Assembly: GCA_029959195.1 (NCBI GenBank)
Contig: CP114122.1
Span: 558,001 to 622,000 of the forward strand
Origin: Dictyophora rubrovolvata
Taxonomy: Eukaryota; Basidiomycota; Agaricomycetes; Phallales; Phallaceae
DNA: 64,000 nucleotides
Direction of reading: 5' to 3'
The notes beneath the pieces were generated by a model that was not told where the DNA came from, ran no database searches, and saw only the letters and a program-made list of their open reading frames with translations. Of the stretch, positions 1 through 13,440 are shown piece by piece. The position numbers were made by a program, and so were the translations under genes. Within the stretch, counting starts at the first letter, position 1. Each line of letters opens with the position of its first letter.

Positions 1-273
1 TACCTGTCGTAGTAGAAATCCCGGGGCACTAGGAGGCTAGGAGCGGTGCGTTATACGGAGCTTGTAGTAAACTGCTCTTGTTGCTGTTTTCTCACGTCGT
101 TATAAGTACACTCAAGTCTTTTGATATTCTGAACTCATAAGCATACTATGCATTAAGCAAATAATGAGGATGGGTAAGTCCCAAGAAGGCGATATCGATG
201 CTGTTCTGCTAAAGTTGACTGAATGAACTGGACTTTATTTTTTTGTGTTTATATGAAAGACGATTTGTACACC

Positions 274-312
274 CGACAGAGTTATCGCCGTGGCTCGGCG
301 ATAGCTCTGTCG
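274..312. repeat. 17-bp-arm inverted repeat (hairpin) past the helicase stop
   Basis: The arms CGACAGAGTTATCGCCG (274-290) and CGGCGATAGCTCTGTCG (296-312) are reverse complements apart from one position and are separated by the five bases TGGCT. In a plus-strand RNA the odd position is a U-G wobble, so the stem would be fully paired; in a minus-strand RNA it is an A-C mismatch. It lies 27 bases past the stop codon of the minus-strand helicase gene, so it would fall in that gene's 3' UTR or in a transcript from the far side. No function can be read from sequence; it could be a 3'-end RNA structure or a relic of a small inverted-repeat element. Confidence 0.8.
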
Positions 313-338
313 TCCGTAAACAGTTTTGAACACTCTAT

Positions 339-3300
339 TCAACGTCCCCATGCCCAAGGGCTTTGTTCGGCACCTTCTTCTCTGGTGATCTCCTCCAGTT
401 CCACTGCTCGCCGGTTCGACGCATTCAAATTGTGACCCGTGCCTCCAATTGGCGCTCCACATTCTGGACAGAACGATTGCTCCATAGCACCACCGCATTC
501 TCTGTTACCAAATTCGGTCAGAAATAATAATACATTATTAGTATGTACTGTGAACAATCGGATTACTCACGTAATGGTGTATATATGGCCATTCTCGCAA
601 GTATACCAATGTCCTGCATGGGAAAAACTGAAGGCGCGAACTATCCCAGTGAACTCATCGCGAGACACCGGCTGATAAAATATATCCCGCAAGAGCGAAT
701 CCTTGAGCCCTTCCCAGCATTCGAGCAACTTTCTACTCTGGTCTATGAAGTTATCTTGAAGCCATTCCCAATCAACTTCTCCATGAGTATGAGATATGAA
801 GTCTTCGCAGGTGGCCGGAATACTCTTTTGTGCTTCAGCCATCTTTTTCGCTGCTTCCTTAGCTAACTCCTGGCCTTCTGCGCGTTTTGCCTCAGTGTGA
901 GGTTGAAGCTTCCACATTGCGACATCAAAACGGAATTGTTCAAAATTTGCTCGGATCTTTAACAGATTTGAGCTGACGACCTGCCTGTGACTCTCGGATT
1001 CTTGCGCAATCTCCAGGGCGAATTCGATATCCTGAACGCATGACACATATATGAACCTGGTGAAGCTTGCCCATACGAAGATGCCAGACTGCGAGTCAGA
1101 TTGAACGATGAGGCTCAATAATGTTTCGGCAAACTCTGCGACCTTGAATCTAATTTTAATAGAAAGCCAAAGGGCCTCGACACTGATCGATCAATTTCAA
1201 TAGGTATAACCTTCTCGATGACTAGAAAGGACTGTATGACATACCAGAAACGTTTGTCAGCACGCGGCGGGGGTCTCCCGACTTTTAACCTCGCAATACG
1301 CATAGCATTCTCTTCTGGAGTTCGAGGACCACTGTTGTTGTCGCCCTTCGCAAACGATTCCAATTCCATCCGATACAATGTCGACAGACCATTTTGATAT
1401 GCAGTTAGATGGGCAGGACGCTGTTGTGCTATGGCTATACAGCCCTCATACGCCTTCAAAAGAGCACCGATCCTACTTCTCCATATATCTACGATTGCTT
1501 TAGGTATCATAAAGGCATTCTTGTCCTTTGAGCCCCTCAGAGCAAAAACACCCGCAGAAATTTTTCCCCTGTTTGATGCATGAAGCTGTTTCGTCTGTTC
1601 AGCCAAGATGCGTGCCTTCGTATTATTGGGAAAGGTGTGCGATTTCATAGCATTCTTAATCGCTTCTACGCTTGGGGTGTGCTCGGTGTCCAAGTTAAAG
1701 GTTGATATACCACTTTGCAGCGCAGAGAGAGACTGGCTCATGTCCGATGCAACATTACGCTCAGCCACATCCAAAGCACTACGTTTAAATGCTCTACCGT
1801 ACCGAGGAGTAGTGATTGGTGCCCTGCAAGTAGGGCAGACTGGAGCCTTCTTGAAGCCAGGGTCCCTGTATTGGTCTTGAACATTGAACCAAAGCCCATC
1901 CGCTGTTTTCGAGTAGAGATCGTTTATCTCGCAAGTGCCATCCAAGGTCTCCGCGGTGAAGGTATGGCCACAAGATAAGGTTATGATGAGTGTGTCCAGA
2001 GCATCTCCAGGCTCAATCCCTCCCAAAGTAGTCCCCATAACGAGGTCAACTACATCAGCTTTGCGTTCATCTGATGCGCATATGATACAGATCGCGCAAG
2101 GTTCTCCGCACACTAGACATCATTACAGTCAATGATAATGGAAACTCAAACAGCTGAAAAAGAACATACAGGATGGGCATCTGTGACCACATTCCAGCAT
2201 TCTAGTACATCTCTTATCACAAGGTAACCTCGTACAGATGCTCCCACATGGGAGGGGACAGGTACCTCTATGCGGACAGCTCCAAGTGCAAGGCTCTGCG
2301 CAAGGAGCACAAACCGTGTGACATGCCTTTGTGCAAGTGGCATGTTCACACATTCTTTGGCAACGTTCCTCACACCGCTGGGTGCACTCGTGGTCCTCTG
2401 AACATGGAACCTTGCAACGATGCCCACAGAAAAGAGTTCGTCGGCAGGGATGATTACAGTGGGAGGTGCGGGAAATCATGGTATTTGTCGTTTGTTCGTT
2501 TATACTTTGACACTGTCCGCATTCGGATTGGCAATTGCGTCCACAACATTCGAGATTGTTATTGCACTTTTCGGTGCATCTGAACATATCTATACTTCCA
2601 CTGCACTCAACGGATCTTTTGTGCTCGCATGTCGTAAAAGATTTCTCGATAATTTGACGACATTTGAATTGAGTGAGGTCGTCAATCATATGACTAAAAT
2701 GTAACCATAAAATTTCCCTTTGTGGCGATACTGAAAAGTTCTTACCATGGCACGGAAGCAACATGTCCGCAGGGAAGAGAGGTGTTCGTAATGGGATACG
2801 TACATGCTCCACATCGTTCCCAGCATAACTTTTTGCAAGGGTGACCTTTGGGGCATTGTCGCAAGCACTTATGGTGGCAAGAAACAGTAAGATGGTTCTC
2901 GTCGTCAGAATGACACTTGTACGGACAAACATGACCGCAACGAAGTGGCTCCGCACAAGGTCGCAGACATCCGCCTAAACACAAGATCTAATTTAGAATC
3001 ACATAACAACAAATCAGATGTATAGCTTACCATCTGGCGCCCAGTGGGTAAGCATATTTGGTTCAGTGACAAGATTGCGCTCTTGAGGATGCTTGTGGCA
3101 CTGTATTGGGAATCCATTTCCTACGCAACCTTCGGTATCAAGAATGTTTATTATATCTTTCCACATCGAGGATTTTTCTGCCAAGTCTCTAGCATTCCCC
3201 ATGATATAAAGACCATGTTGAGCTCTTGAAAGTGCAACGTTGGTGCGATTCTTGCTTTTGAGGAAGCCTATCGAGGAATGTAAAGCACCCGAGGCTTCAA

Positions 3301-6300
3301 GTTCGTCATCACTTCCAGAATTGCGTACAAGTGATAGGATGACGATTTTGGCTGGAAGAAACACTTAGATATCATAATGCTCATAGTAAACCACATGTGA
3401 CCTACCTTCTTCGCCTTGGAAGTTATCCACCGTCCGTAACAAAACCTACATAAACAATATGTATCGGAATAAAAACTTGGAAAGAATGTATATGGATAAA
3501 ACCTTTTTGTTAACCGCTACATGTTCCACCACAATTGAATCGTCCCGTTCTTCACTATCATCATGTGCTGCGATTAAATCTTGATCTCGTTCGTCAATCA
3601 AGGTGATAACTTTGCCGGCTAACGCATCCCTCATACGGACCAGCTGGCCTAGGTATGCGCAGAGCACCACGATGTCACCATCTCCAGAATAACAGCCCTG
3701 CCTGTCAATGCGTCAAAGTATTAGCGACGGTTAACATAGTCTGTCAGGATCCTCACCGTAAGAAGTAAAGGACCAAGGCGACTGCCATTTGCACCTATAA
3801 CAACAGCCTTACACGCGCGAAAACAACGAGGTATAATAGACAATCACCTCAAAAGCATTATGTTTTGACACAGAATCTTCTCCTCCTCCAGTCTCTTTAT
3901 GTTCATGTGTCATGAAGAATAGATTCTTCGACATGCCTCTCACTGCAGGATACTCGGTGGTCAGCGGATGATCTTGAAGAGACGGATAAAGGGTTTCTCT
4001 GCACACTAGTCAGTTTTGTTCCTGAGTCATTGGAATGAGCGCACTTGATCAGGTTAGATATCGAGGGGCGCATGCGCCTTTGGACATCTAATTGTGACAT
4101 CGATAGGCCACTCGTTGAGAGTCTCTCCATCAGAGAGACATCGAATCGATATAACAGTTTCCCTTCCTTGCTGTCAATAGAAAGGTCTAGGAACAATTAA
4201 TTTCAATCGTGTCAAGATAGTTTTAATGGAACTTACTATAATTAGCCAAGTTAGGTCTCAATTGAAGCGGATCTCCGATTAGGATAAGATGCTCGACGGA
4301 TGGAACTAGACTGCCGAGTACGTGCGCTTCCAACACTTGGCCTGCTTCTTCGACTACGAGCACTTTCGGAGCAAAACTCTGCGAGAATATATCATATTAG
4401 ATATTTGACAGTGAGGTGCGGAAAACTAACCTTTAAGAGGGCAGAAAACTTAGCCGCACCTAAACAAAATTAATAATTGAAATAAGGCAGTGAATGCAAT
4501 AATGCATACCAGTCGTCGTGCATCCTACAAGATCGATATCCTTCAATAATTGAAGCTTGAGCTACGGTAGTCACGATTATAAGGCGAGTCTATGAAGTAA
4601 ATAGCATATTCTTACCTGATCTTTAATTTCACTATAGTCAATTCGTTGCCTTTGGTAGGTTTCACGAAGGCGATCAAATTCTTCTATATCTTCTTCATCC
4701 ATGTTTTCTGCTAACGTTCTCCTCCAGTAATTACTCAGTTTCTTCCTTTCAGATGTGGATAGGCTCCACATGCCGATGGCAGGTCTTAGGAGTTCGCCAA
4801 GAGACCTGTCCGTCTGTGGCATTTCCGGTACATTGCCAGCTCCAAATATCTCATCTTCGAGATGATCTTCGTCCGTCATATTTGCTCTGAATGGATCTCC
4901 AGGTTGTTTCTCTTCTCGTGGCAGCTCTTCCTGGACTGGCAAGTTGTCCGTCAGATCCCAATTTCGACACCATGAAGCTGCAGGACCTGGATTCACTAAG
5001 CTAATAAGAGAAGCCGTATCAAGTTCTTCGTCCTCTGTGCGGTCATCTTCATCCTCGGCCTGTCTCTCTAAAATTGCGAACATGTTTTCCCGAAATTTAG
5101 GACGAGAAGACTGCTGTGACCTTTCAAGGACAGATCGTCGAGCCCCTAGAAAGGCTAAATCCTCTGCTTCTTTCCAAAAGCCAAAGTATTTGCTATCATC
5201 GCTTTTAGAATTGGAGCCTCTGAGGCCAGCGATATGCCACGTCTGATCGGGGGAATGCATAGTAGTGCGCAGTAGCTCCACCCAAACAGGTGGCTCACAA
5301 AGAGATTCATAATGTCCCGGGTACGAGTCACAGAGATACTGTTCGAGTCTCTTTGTCTCAATCTCTTGTCGCGTTATTTTGGTTAAGAGGCCTTTTAGAA
5401 CTTCCTGGGTCTGTTTGAGTAGCCGGAATTGATTTGGGAGATTCCTGTCCTGGTTTCTTTGACCTTGAACCGTCTCTAGTGTCTCCAGGTTATATTGTGA
5501 AATGCGTTCGTCTGCAGACCTTGATCCTAATCTCACGATCCGCTCTGTAATCCCGGAGTCAATGACAGCAGAAAGCATATGGTCCAAAGCATGATTGGTG
5601 AAGGCAATCATTAGAATTGGACCAACGTTATTCGCCTTGAGAACACGCAAGAACTCTATGCCAATGTAGGTCTTTCCGGTTCCTGGCGGACTAGAGGACG
5701 GGGATGGAAGATTTAAGTGTGGAGGCACAAAAACCTGAAGGCACACTTACCCTTGAATTAATGATATCTCTCGAGATAAAGAATCAATTAATGCATTGGC
5801 TTGACTCGGATCTAGACGACTGTTGTCTGATTGCAGGCTTTCCCGACAAGCAACAATGGAAGCTGGGTCATCCACGCGAAGCGATACAGGTTGAAGAGGC
5901 TGTTGTTTGAACAAACAGCAAAGATCATAAGTAAATCCAGGAGAAATAGAATACTTTGGTGGATCAACTGTAATTTCACTTAAAGATGTGGCAGGTACGA
6001 GGTATCTACTGAAAGGGATCGTAGTAGGTTCTCGTCTGAGAGCCTCAAGGAAAGGGCGTATTGTCTCGAACATGACCGGAGATTCGATCAGCAGCTGAGG
6101 TGTGTTCCTTCCAATTTCACCCCGACGTAGATCATCCAAAGTTTGTAAAAGCATATCCGGGTCGAAGAAATTGATCTGAATTTGAATCCGATGAGGCGTT
6201 TGCTGCGATGACTTGATCAGCTCGTCCGCTGAGCTGCTGACAACACCAAGATATGCCTTTGCCGAAGCTCCTTCGCCCCGGACAAGGCCGACGAGACTAC

Positions 6301-8319
6301 CACGTATGAGACGCTTTCCACCTCGTCCTTCCCAAAATTTCCGACGAGACGAAGCCTGAGTTGATCGAGCACTCCCTGGAGGAGTATCGAGTAACACGTC
6401 GACGATTACATCTTTATGAGGATGAAAGTCAATCTTTGTCGCCACACAATTGGTGTAGACGTTAAACATGATCTTGTTATTTCCATTTGTTCCCCCGACG
6501 TATCGGCCGCCAGATCTATCAATCAGTGTAGAAAGCATGGTCTTCTCGCCCGTAGGGACACTCATATCACGAAGGACGCATTGAAGAGCCGTCCGCAATG
6601 GAGCACTGGACAATCTAATCAACACAGATAGTCCCTTGTCAGCCATAAAAAGATGCATACATACATAAGTTCTTCACGCAATAGTCGAAACTGGATATCC
6701 AACCATCTCTCCATAGTTCCATCTGAAAGATGGTGCGGCGCACCAACTACGGTAGCGGGAAGATAAGGTTGCTGGGTAGAAATTAACTCTAGATGAGTCG
6801 GAGCGATGCGAATATCGGATATATCTTCATAGTCATTATCGTGCCCCGGACCGCCTTGTCGAAATCTACCTGGTCCCTTGAAACTAGCGTTCATATAAGC
6901 CAGCGCCGCTGCACTTGCTGCGTCATTTACAGCAGGCAAAGGTTTTGCACAGGAAGACCGAGTTGTCAAAGTTTCCTCGGCTCTACTGGCAATTGTCATT
7001 AATCTACTGACTTGGTCCTTTATATATCGAACAGTAAAAGCACGGCATTCACGCGAGTTTTTGGAAGCCCAATCATCTTGGAATGTTGGAGGTTCAGAAT
7101 TGATTCCTGACACCCAGATGGACAGCCATTCATCCAGTTTTCGAATGAGAGGGATAATATCGGGAGACTGCACCAAAGAGTGTTTGAACCTGGTCACGTA
7201 CCTGACCAGGCGGTATAGTAAGCTCTGAAGAAAGTTAACGAGAAAGTTCTTACTCGAAAAGCACAGTAGAAAGTGCTGGAAATATCAGATTTCCCGTCAA
7301 GTAAACCGGATGAGCAGAAGTGTTGACGTCCTTGAAATTTCGATTAGCAATCAGCTTATCCGTGCAACTTGTGACGGTTGCCGCAAACGTTGCAAAGTCG
7401 TTATGAATCAGTGCGTATAAAGAGCTAAAAGGACATTAGAACTACGCGCATCGTTACTAATATTATACTTGCTTGACATCACGACTGATAGTGCTCTTCA
7501 CGACAAAATCGGATGCAAAGTACTTTTTACCACGAGATAAGCAACAATCACCATAGCGAAACAGCAACATACCATGATAAGGCCGATGTAGGCCTTCTGA
7601 AAGGATATCCGACTAGGAGAAGCTGCAGCATCAATGTCGACTTGTGAGTGACGAATAATGTCCCCCAAACGGAGGAGACCAGCCTTTCCAGGCTTTCTGT
7701 AGGTGAGCAATTGAATATACAAAAGGCTTACTCATAGCTTACTTCTGCAATGTTGGTAAGGAGCATCTGTTGGAATACTTGATTAGGTTTGTGATGCCGA
7801 TGGATCAAGTGCGAACATTACCTGGCCATCCTCCACAGTCTATTCAAAGAGTCGATCAACATTTCTTCTTTCTCTCGCTGGTAAGCAATAACTTACCCAG
7901 TTGTTTTCTTTTGTGGCATTGCCCAACAAGGCAATGAACGCGCATATGTCGCGATTCGGGGAACGCGAGTGTTCAAACCGAAATGATGAGTCCAGGAACC
8001 TTCTTAGTCGGTTATGGACTTGTATAGGGGTAGTACTTTCCTGGGCATTGATGGTAGCATGCAAGTTTACGACTTGTCCGCGCCATGATACATCTGAATC
8101 TGCGTCTCCTTTGACTGGCCTTGCTTTGTGAGGATAGCGGCAGTTGAAGCCAAGGCGACATTGTCCGGTGGACCAAAAGTACCGACAATAGCCTGACGGC
8201 ATGTCCGCAGTAGTGTTTGGTTGTATATGAGGGGAGTCTCCATGAATAAAATGGCAGTTGCTTCCATGACGGCAGCCACCTGGTGTGTTGAAAAACCTAC
8301 AAGCTCTAGGATGAGACAT
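339..8319 (-). CDS. ZNFX1-like NFX1-type zinc finger and SF1 helicase protein
   Basis: A multi-exon gene for a large RNA/DNA helicase of the ZNFX1 type. From the N-terminus: two CCCH fingers (CRFFNTPGGCRHGSNCHFIH and CRYFWSTGQCRLGFNCRYPH, both C-x8-C-x5-C-x3-H, near 8150-8310); a helical region (about 5.8-7.2 kb); an SF1 helicase core with Walker A QGPPGTGKTYIG (near 5665-5760, across an intron), a DEAG-type box VLVVEEAGQVLE (near 4340-4390), QRRMRPSIS (near 4050), TVDNFQGEEAKIVIL (near 3330-3440) and NRTNVALSRAQHGLYIMG; a cysteine-rich NFX1 finger array (about 2.16-2.99 kb); a RING-like segment ending CPTCRAPI; and a C-terminal RZ-type finger GHWYTCENGHIYTIT joined by splicing to ECGGAMEQSFCPECGAPIGG. 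The start was chosen because the CCCH fingers follow it at once. Relatives act in RNA silencing (fission yeast Hrr1, worm ZNFX-1) and antiviral sensing (animal ZNFX1); that role here is inference. All key motifs look intact. Confidence 0.9.
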
Positions 8320-8934
8320 GGCTTAAAGTGAGTGGACCAAAATGTCTCGTAAAGTGGGATCTTTATATAGAGATTCATTTTCACTAGATAGAGATGCCGC
8401 AGTCCTCTGTAGTCTTCTTCACCACGCGTCGTGCCAGAAAGCCGCCCTGTGGCTGGAAGTATGACTCGAAGATCGAGAAGAAAGCACTGCCGCCATTACC
8501 GCCGAGAGCATTCTCAATAGTTGAAATTCGAATATAATAACGGAGGCTCACTAAAACTCTACGAATATAATCTCAACGAGTCTAATAGCTCGCTGCATGT
8601 GAAGCCACAGTTTCTCTGTTTGTTGGTACCAATGCCGAAACGGTTCAGTTATTAGGATAGAGGGGTTACGTAATAGGAGGATCTATGAAACGCATTGTGA
8701 ACTTCGCCGAAGACTTACGAGTCAAAACAGATATTACTAAAATCAAGAATTTAGCATTTTTTTCAGCTGGAAAGCACATAACAAAAATTGTGGTATTAAA
8801 CTTTAATCCACACATGGAAGTTGTTTTTATTTTCTTGCACGCATATCCTTTAGGACCCTTTTTCGGAATCCAGACTCGGACTCGTTACTCAGATCTTCAG
8901 AGTGTGCTCCGGTTGAGACCGCAGGAATACCCCC
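8320..8934. other. Intergenic region between helicase start and hexosaminidase stop
   Basis: 615 bases hold the promoter of the minus-strand helicase and the 3' flank of the minus-strand hexosaminidase. On the minus strand, about 8400-8515, a short stop-free run (about 40 codons, containing SIFESYFQPQGGFLARRVV) has protein-like composition but no start or splice partner I can support. It may be a leader exon or a relic. Nothing else recognisable. Confidence 0.4.
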
Positions 8935-11136
8935 TCAAGTATTTAAATCACAAGCCCCCGGACGCAGTGCGCACCATTGCGGTTGAAGCGCGATAGCCCT
9001 GATTCCTCGTTGTACGAATCTATATCTCATATCGTGCAATCGAGGAAGCGCCTCGGAACTGTTCAATGGGGTGCCTGTCGGTAGCTTTGCTCCGGTCCAG
9101 AATACTTCAGCAGCAGCAGCAGCGCGAGGCCATACAATGGGGTCCATGTTGGATGGATCAGACTGTTCCGTCCACAGTAGTGCCTCTCCACCTAGAATAA
9201 GTTTAGCCTGCTCCGACGTTAGGTTGGCAAGAGGATCAAAGGAATAAATCTAGCAGATGTAAGATACGAGCCAAGTCAACTAAGACAGTATTACATGCGG
9301 AAGGATGGTCGTACCTTTTGCCACGTTTTGAAAGGATCACACCAACTATTCGCAATATCAGCACCAATCCATTCACCTGCCCCACAATCCTACAAAAAAA
9401 TCTGTTAATTATCGGTCTGAGATGAGCGACATGAACTATCACCTACAAGATAAAAAAAGTCAGATGCAGCATGGATTATACGGAAGCCCCTTTCGACCAC
9501 GCTAGCAACGTCCTGCGAAGAGATCCACACTCTGGTGATAATCAATAAAACATATATCACATTATCACGAGGCTTAGTGAAAAAACTGACATGGCGATTG
9601 TATCGTTCGAAAGCGTGAGATTATAATCTAACACCATTTCTTCCTTGACTAGCGGGGTTTTTCCTGCCTTCTTTAATGTATCGTGTGTAGCTTGTACGAA
9701 TGTATTCAGGGCTTCATCCAGTGTTTGATTACTGGATTTTAATTCTGCTTGCGTCGAGGCATCATCGTTATAACAGTTTAGATTGACTTCATCCCCGCCA
9801 GTGGACATATATTTTGACGGAAAGACCGAAGCGACGGAGCCGAAAATGGAGGTAGCAAGGTTGATCCCAGAAGGAGAAGCCAATCGTAATTGACCAGCAG
9901 GTGGTTCTACGCGTAACAAGGTTAAAACAAGACTATGATGCAAAAAAAAAAAATAACAACTTGCCATTGGCGAATGTAGACCAAGGAGACGCGTCTGAGC
10001 AAGCCACAAGCTCAGGGTGAGAAAAGGATATGGAACCGGTATGGCCAGGAGTATCAATTTCCTATAGGAGTGTCTTAAAAGATAAAGCTACTTTCACGTG
10101 CTACTCATTTCTTACAAGAATCACATCGATAGCTCTCTATATCGGATCAGAGTCATTTTAAGGGGCGTATTAAGATGTGATAATGACATACCTCGCCAGC
10201 ATGCGAGATAATATTTTGGATGTCTTCTTGAGAATATGCTGAGTCAGAACTGTAAGCTCCCTCAGCGGACAACTCAGGATGTGATGCGATGGACAAAGAC
10301 CACGATTGGGTGTCGGTCTACGTTGCTTCAGAACATGATCGCATTTCTCGATACTACAAATATCATACCGCATGCCAAAGGAGGCTGTTCATCTTGATTG
10401 GTAAATAATCAGAAAAAGCTACACCTTGGTCAATAAAGACCGCTTGCTAACCTTGACCCAACTCATAGCATCAAGGGTCCGTAAAATATCAGCAACTGGA
10501 AAGCTGTTTACATGTGAATTGAGACGTGCCATTATTTCGCTGAAACAACATCACATACAAGTTACGGGCAGTATCAAGCATGAAACCACGATATGGGTAA
10601 GCCGGGGTATCATTCTCAATCTTCAAAGGCGTTTGAAAAGCATATATAGTATCTTGCAATTGATACCACAGTTGTCCGAATGTCGTGAGACCCCTAAAGA
10701 GACCCACTGTAGAATCCGCGGTAAGAGTTGCATCTGAGCCGTCAGCAGGGACGACTAAAAAGTAACTTTCGCTACGTTCTTCTAGCGGTAACACAGCTCC
10801 TGCAGCGATGCTTTGGGTGGGCCTCTTCCCAGTTAACGATAGCGTCAGTCTAGAAAGTTGAGCGGCTTTGGCTATGCTTTGTGCGTCATTTGCTCCACGA
10901 CCAACGACCAGTCTTTGTAACTTGTCTTGCTGAATGTACTTTTCCGTCCGTTCCACCGCTCGCGTCAAATCAGAAGGTGAGTCGTGTATGTCAACGGTAA
11001 TTGAAAAGTTCGGCGAAAGTCGAAGAAAACTGTTGCCTACATCCAAGTTGGAAGGCATAGGCCACAGACATGACACATTCCGGATATGAATGAAAAAGGC
11101 GAGAAAAGCGGCCAATAGCACTGGCTTGACTGACAT
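8935..11136 (-). CDS. Beta-N-acetylhexosaminidase, GH20, secreted
   Basis: Removes terminal N-acetylglucosamine from chitin oligomers and glycans, at the cell surface or in the medium. The N-terminus MSVKPVLLAAFLAFFIHIRNVSC is a clear signal peptide, followed by LWPMPSNLDVG and the hexosaminidase N-terminal domain with GLFRGLTTFGQLWYQL. The GH20 barrel begins at YPYRGFMLDTARN, continues through TDTQSWSLSIASHPELS (near 10280-10325) and the catalytic STGGDEVNLNCY (near 9780-9815, the D-E pair), and ends with RLHDMRYRFVQRGIRAIALQ and a C-terminal cysteine. Spread over several exons; every conserved block can be joined across GT...AG introns, so it appears functional. Whether its job is chitin turnover or autolysis cannot be read here. 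Confidence 0.93.
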
Positions 11137-13440
11137 GCTCGACAGCGTTTTATGTACACTAGCTCGAGATGATGCCTAAGCTGAAACCAGACGATATACA
11201 TATACAGATCCAGAGACCCACTACGTGCTAACGAAATATTGAAAAGAAGGTTTGCCAGTATGGCTGAAAGACTTCCAGTGTACGTCCGCCAATAAAAGTC
11301 ATTGAATGCATCGATTCGGTGCCATCGCGCACATGTGGATCGCGCCTGCGTGACCTTCTTGTGGTCGTTCGAGTTGTGCGGCAGAAGGTTCTAGTTGAGA
11401 TGTCCGCGCGCTGGATGTATTCCAAGCATTATGGCGGGTATGTTTGCTGGCACCAGCCGATGGAAGAAAAGAAAAATGTGTACGTCAGGGTGGCCATATG
11501 GCTATATTATACATCAGCGGATAAAGAACCACTGAATGGAATCCTAAAAGTTCGCAATGTAGTGAATCTAATTTTGGGACAAGATAAGCAGTAATGTGAG
11601 CCACCAGCGGCAAGTATCAGCGAACATAAAATAAGTACAATATGACTCACATTCATAGAAAAATAAGTGAGTAGCAACTCGGAATATATACCAAGAACAA
11701 CATCGGCCAGATAATCAATACGTTAAGGGAATTGGCGGAAATCTCAGTCCGAGGATGTGGGTAGTTGCTCTAGGTGCTCGTCTTAAAAGAGGGGTCATTA
11801 CATCAAAACAAAAGCAGAATAAGCGACAAATATACAGCGTTCTTGTCATAGACCATCGTCAATGCAGGAAGCACTTTCTCTGACGCAGGCGGGCCACGGC
11901 GGCGCGGTCAGTGCGTCGGCAATGCATCGGTGTGACTGCCTAGTAATGACGTTGTTTCAGACAGCCTTCCTCGGGTCGATATTTCACCAACATTTCGTTC
12001 GTCCTTTCCTTTCTTTCGTTCAAAGACTTACATGATATCACCGTACTTAGCCACTATTTTCGTCCCCATTAGATTATTTAGGCTTATTCCACTTAGGTTT
12101 ATCCCAATTACACATCCAATACTCTCTTCACGAGCACGCACACGCACGTCCCTCTTTATTAACTGGCATACCCTAGGCATCCAATTCTGTACAATTGGCT
12201 ATATCCATCCAGCTCCAGCATAATCTACTTCTTAAGACCTCGCCCAATTAGGCTGGAAGGGTAGAGCCTACTAATAGCGACTCTAAATTTCAATACGATC
12301 TTTCAACCACTGTCCGTCGAAAGAGGACTACAGGGTCTGGAAGCCTTGTTCATCAAGGCATGCAACAGGTGCTACGCCGACTTTCAGGCTATAAGCGGAG
12401 ACGCTTGTGTCCTAGCCCGTGGCAGTCAGTATACACTACTTCCATATCTTCAAAATTTGTCAACGAGACATCGGAGACTGCATTCATATCTTTGTTAATG
12501 TTAGAATATCCACGTGGAGTTGCGCCATGTCGAGCCTGGGATTTCAACAGGTGGTACCAGCCTGAGCACTTGGCAGAGAACCGCCCGTCTTCAAGCCACC
12601 CATGACGAGAAATGTCCATATGAACGGGGTTTCTGAAGGCTTCACTTGTGATATCATTTAGCGGCAATCTGCTCATTTCCAAGAACTCCGAGCCCCTCTT
12701 TTGGAGAATCTCTGTCGAGGGTGTTTCATGTACCACCTACAAGCAAGACCGGCATACATAAATTCACTGAAGTCGGTGAGCCTATCACTAGTATGTTTAC
12801 CTCCATTGTCGGGGCTTCACCTATCACCCACTCCCAATAACGGCAGCAAGGGCCGCCTCAAGACCCATCAATTTTGTCAGCCCAAGGCGCAGAGCCTCTC
12901 ACCATTGCTCTTATCGTGCATCAATGGGCTGGCCGACCATTGAGGCTCTGCTCTAGACGTCTGGGAAAAGCTAGAATTATTTATTCTCATGTTCGTTCTG
13001 GAACGCCCTCGTGGAGCATAGTATTAACTCATGAGCATCTCCTTACGTTCCGCCGCACCGAGCGATACCTTTCGAGGAGGCGATTTAGAACATGATGGAT
13101 AATTATTTTTTGATCTTGATTTTATATTTTATATTTACACAAGACTCTTGTTTTGTAGTCCGTGAACTCCCATTTCTTCCTTTATTTCGGAAATGTAACT
13201 CTTTATCCTCATTTGTTTCTCTTCTCGTCCATTTCATGTGTATCCTTAATATTACGTGTTTTTTTGGATGGGTTCACCGTTGACTTTACCTCAACCTCAA
13301 CTATCCTCGCCCGAGAAAGCCAAAGCGTGCAAGTACCTCTGATAAAAGCTCGAACTTGAACAAAAAGAGATGGGTTATATTCAACGTCTGTTGGGGGCAC
13401 TCCGGAGGTATAAATTATACTTTATTGTCACGAAAATAAT
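11137..13440. other. Gene-poor stretch between hexosaminidase and QCR8
   Basis: 2.3 kb without a gene I can support. It contains the hexosaminidase promoter and the QCR8 3' flank. The longest open stretch (minus, 12389-12736, 115 codons) resembles nothing I know and has no plausible intron partners. A pyrimidine-rich segment near 11990-12240 looks like promoter or UTR DNA. It may hold a non-coding transcript or a decayed gene. Confidence 0.4.

Noticed and set aside
4944-5246. A 100-codon plus-strand frame inside the helicase gene
   Set aside because: Serine-rich shadow of the acidic minus-strand exon.
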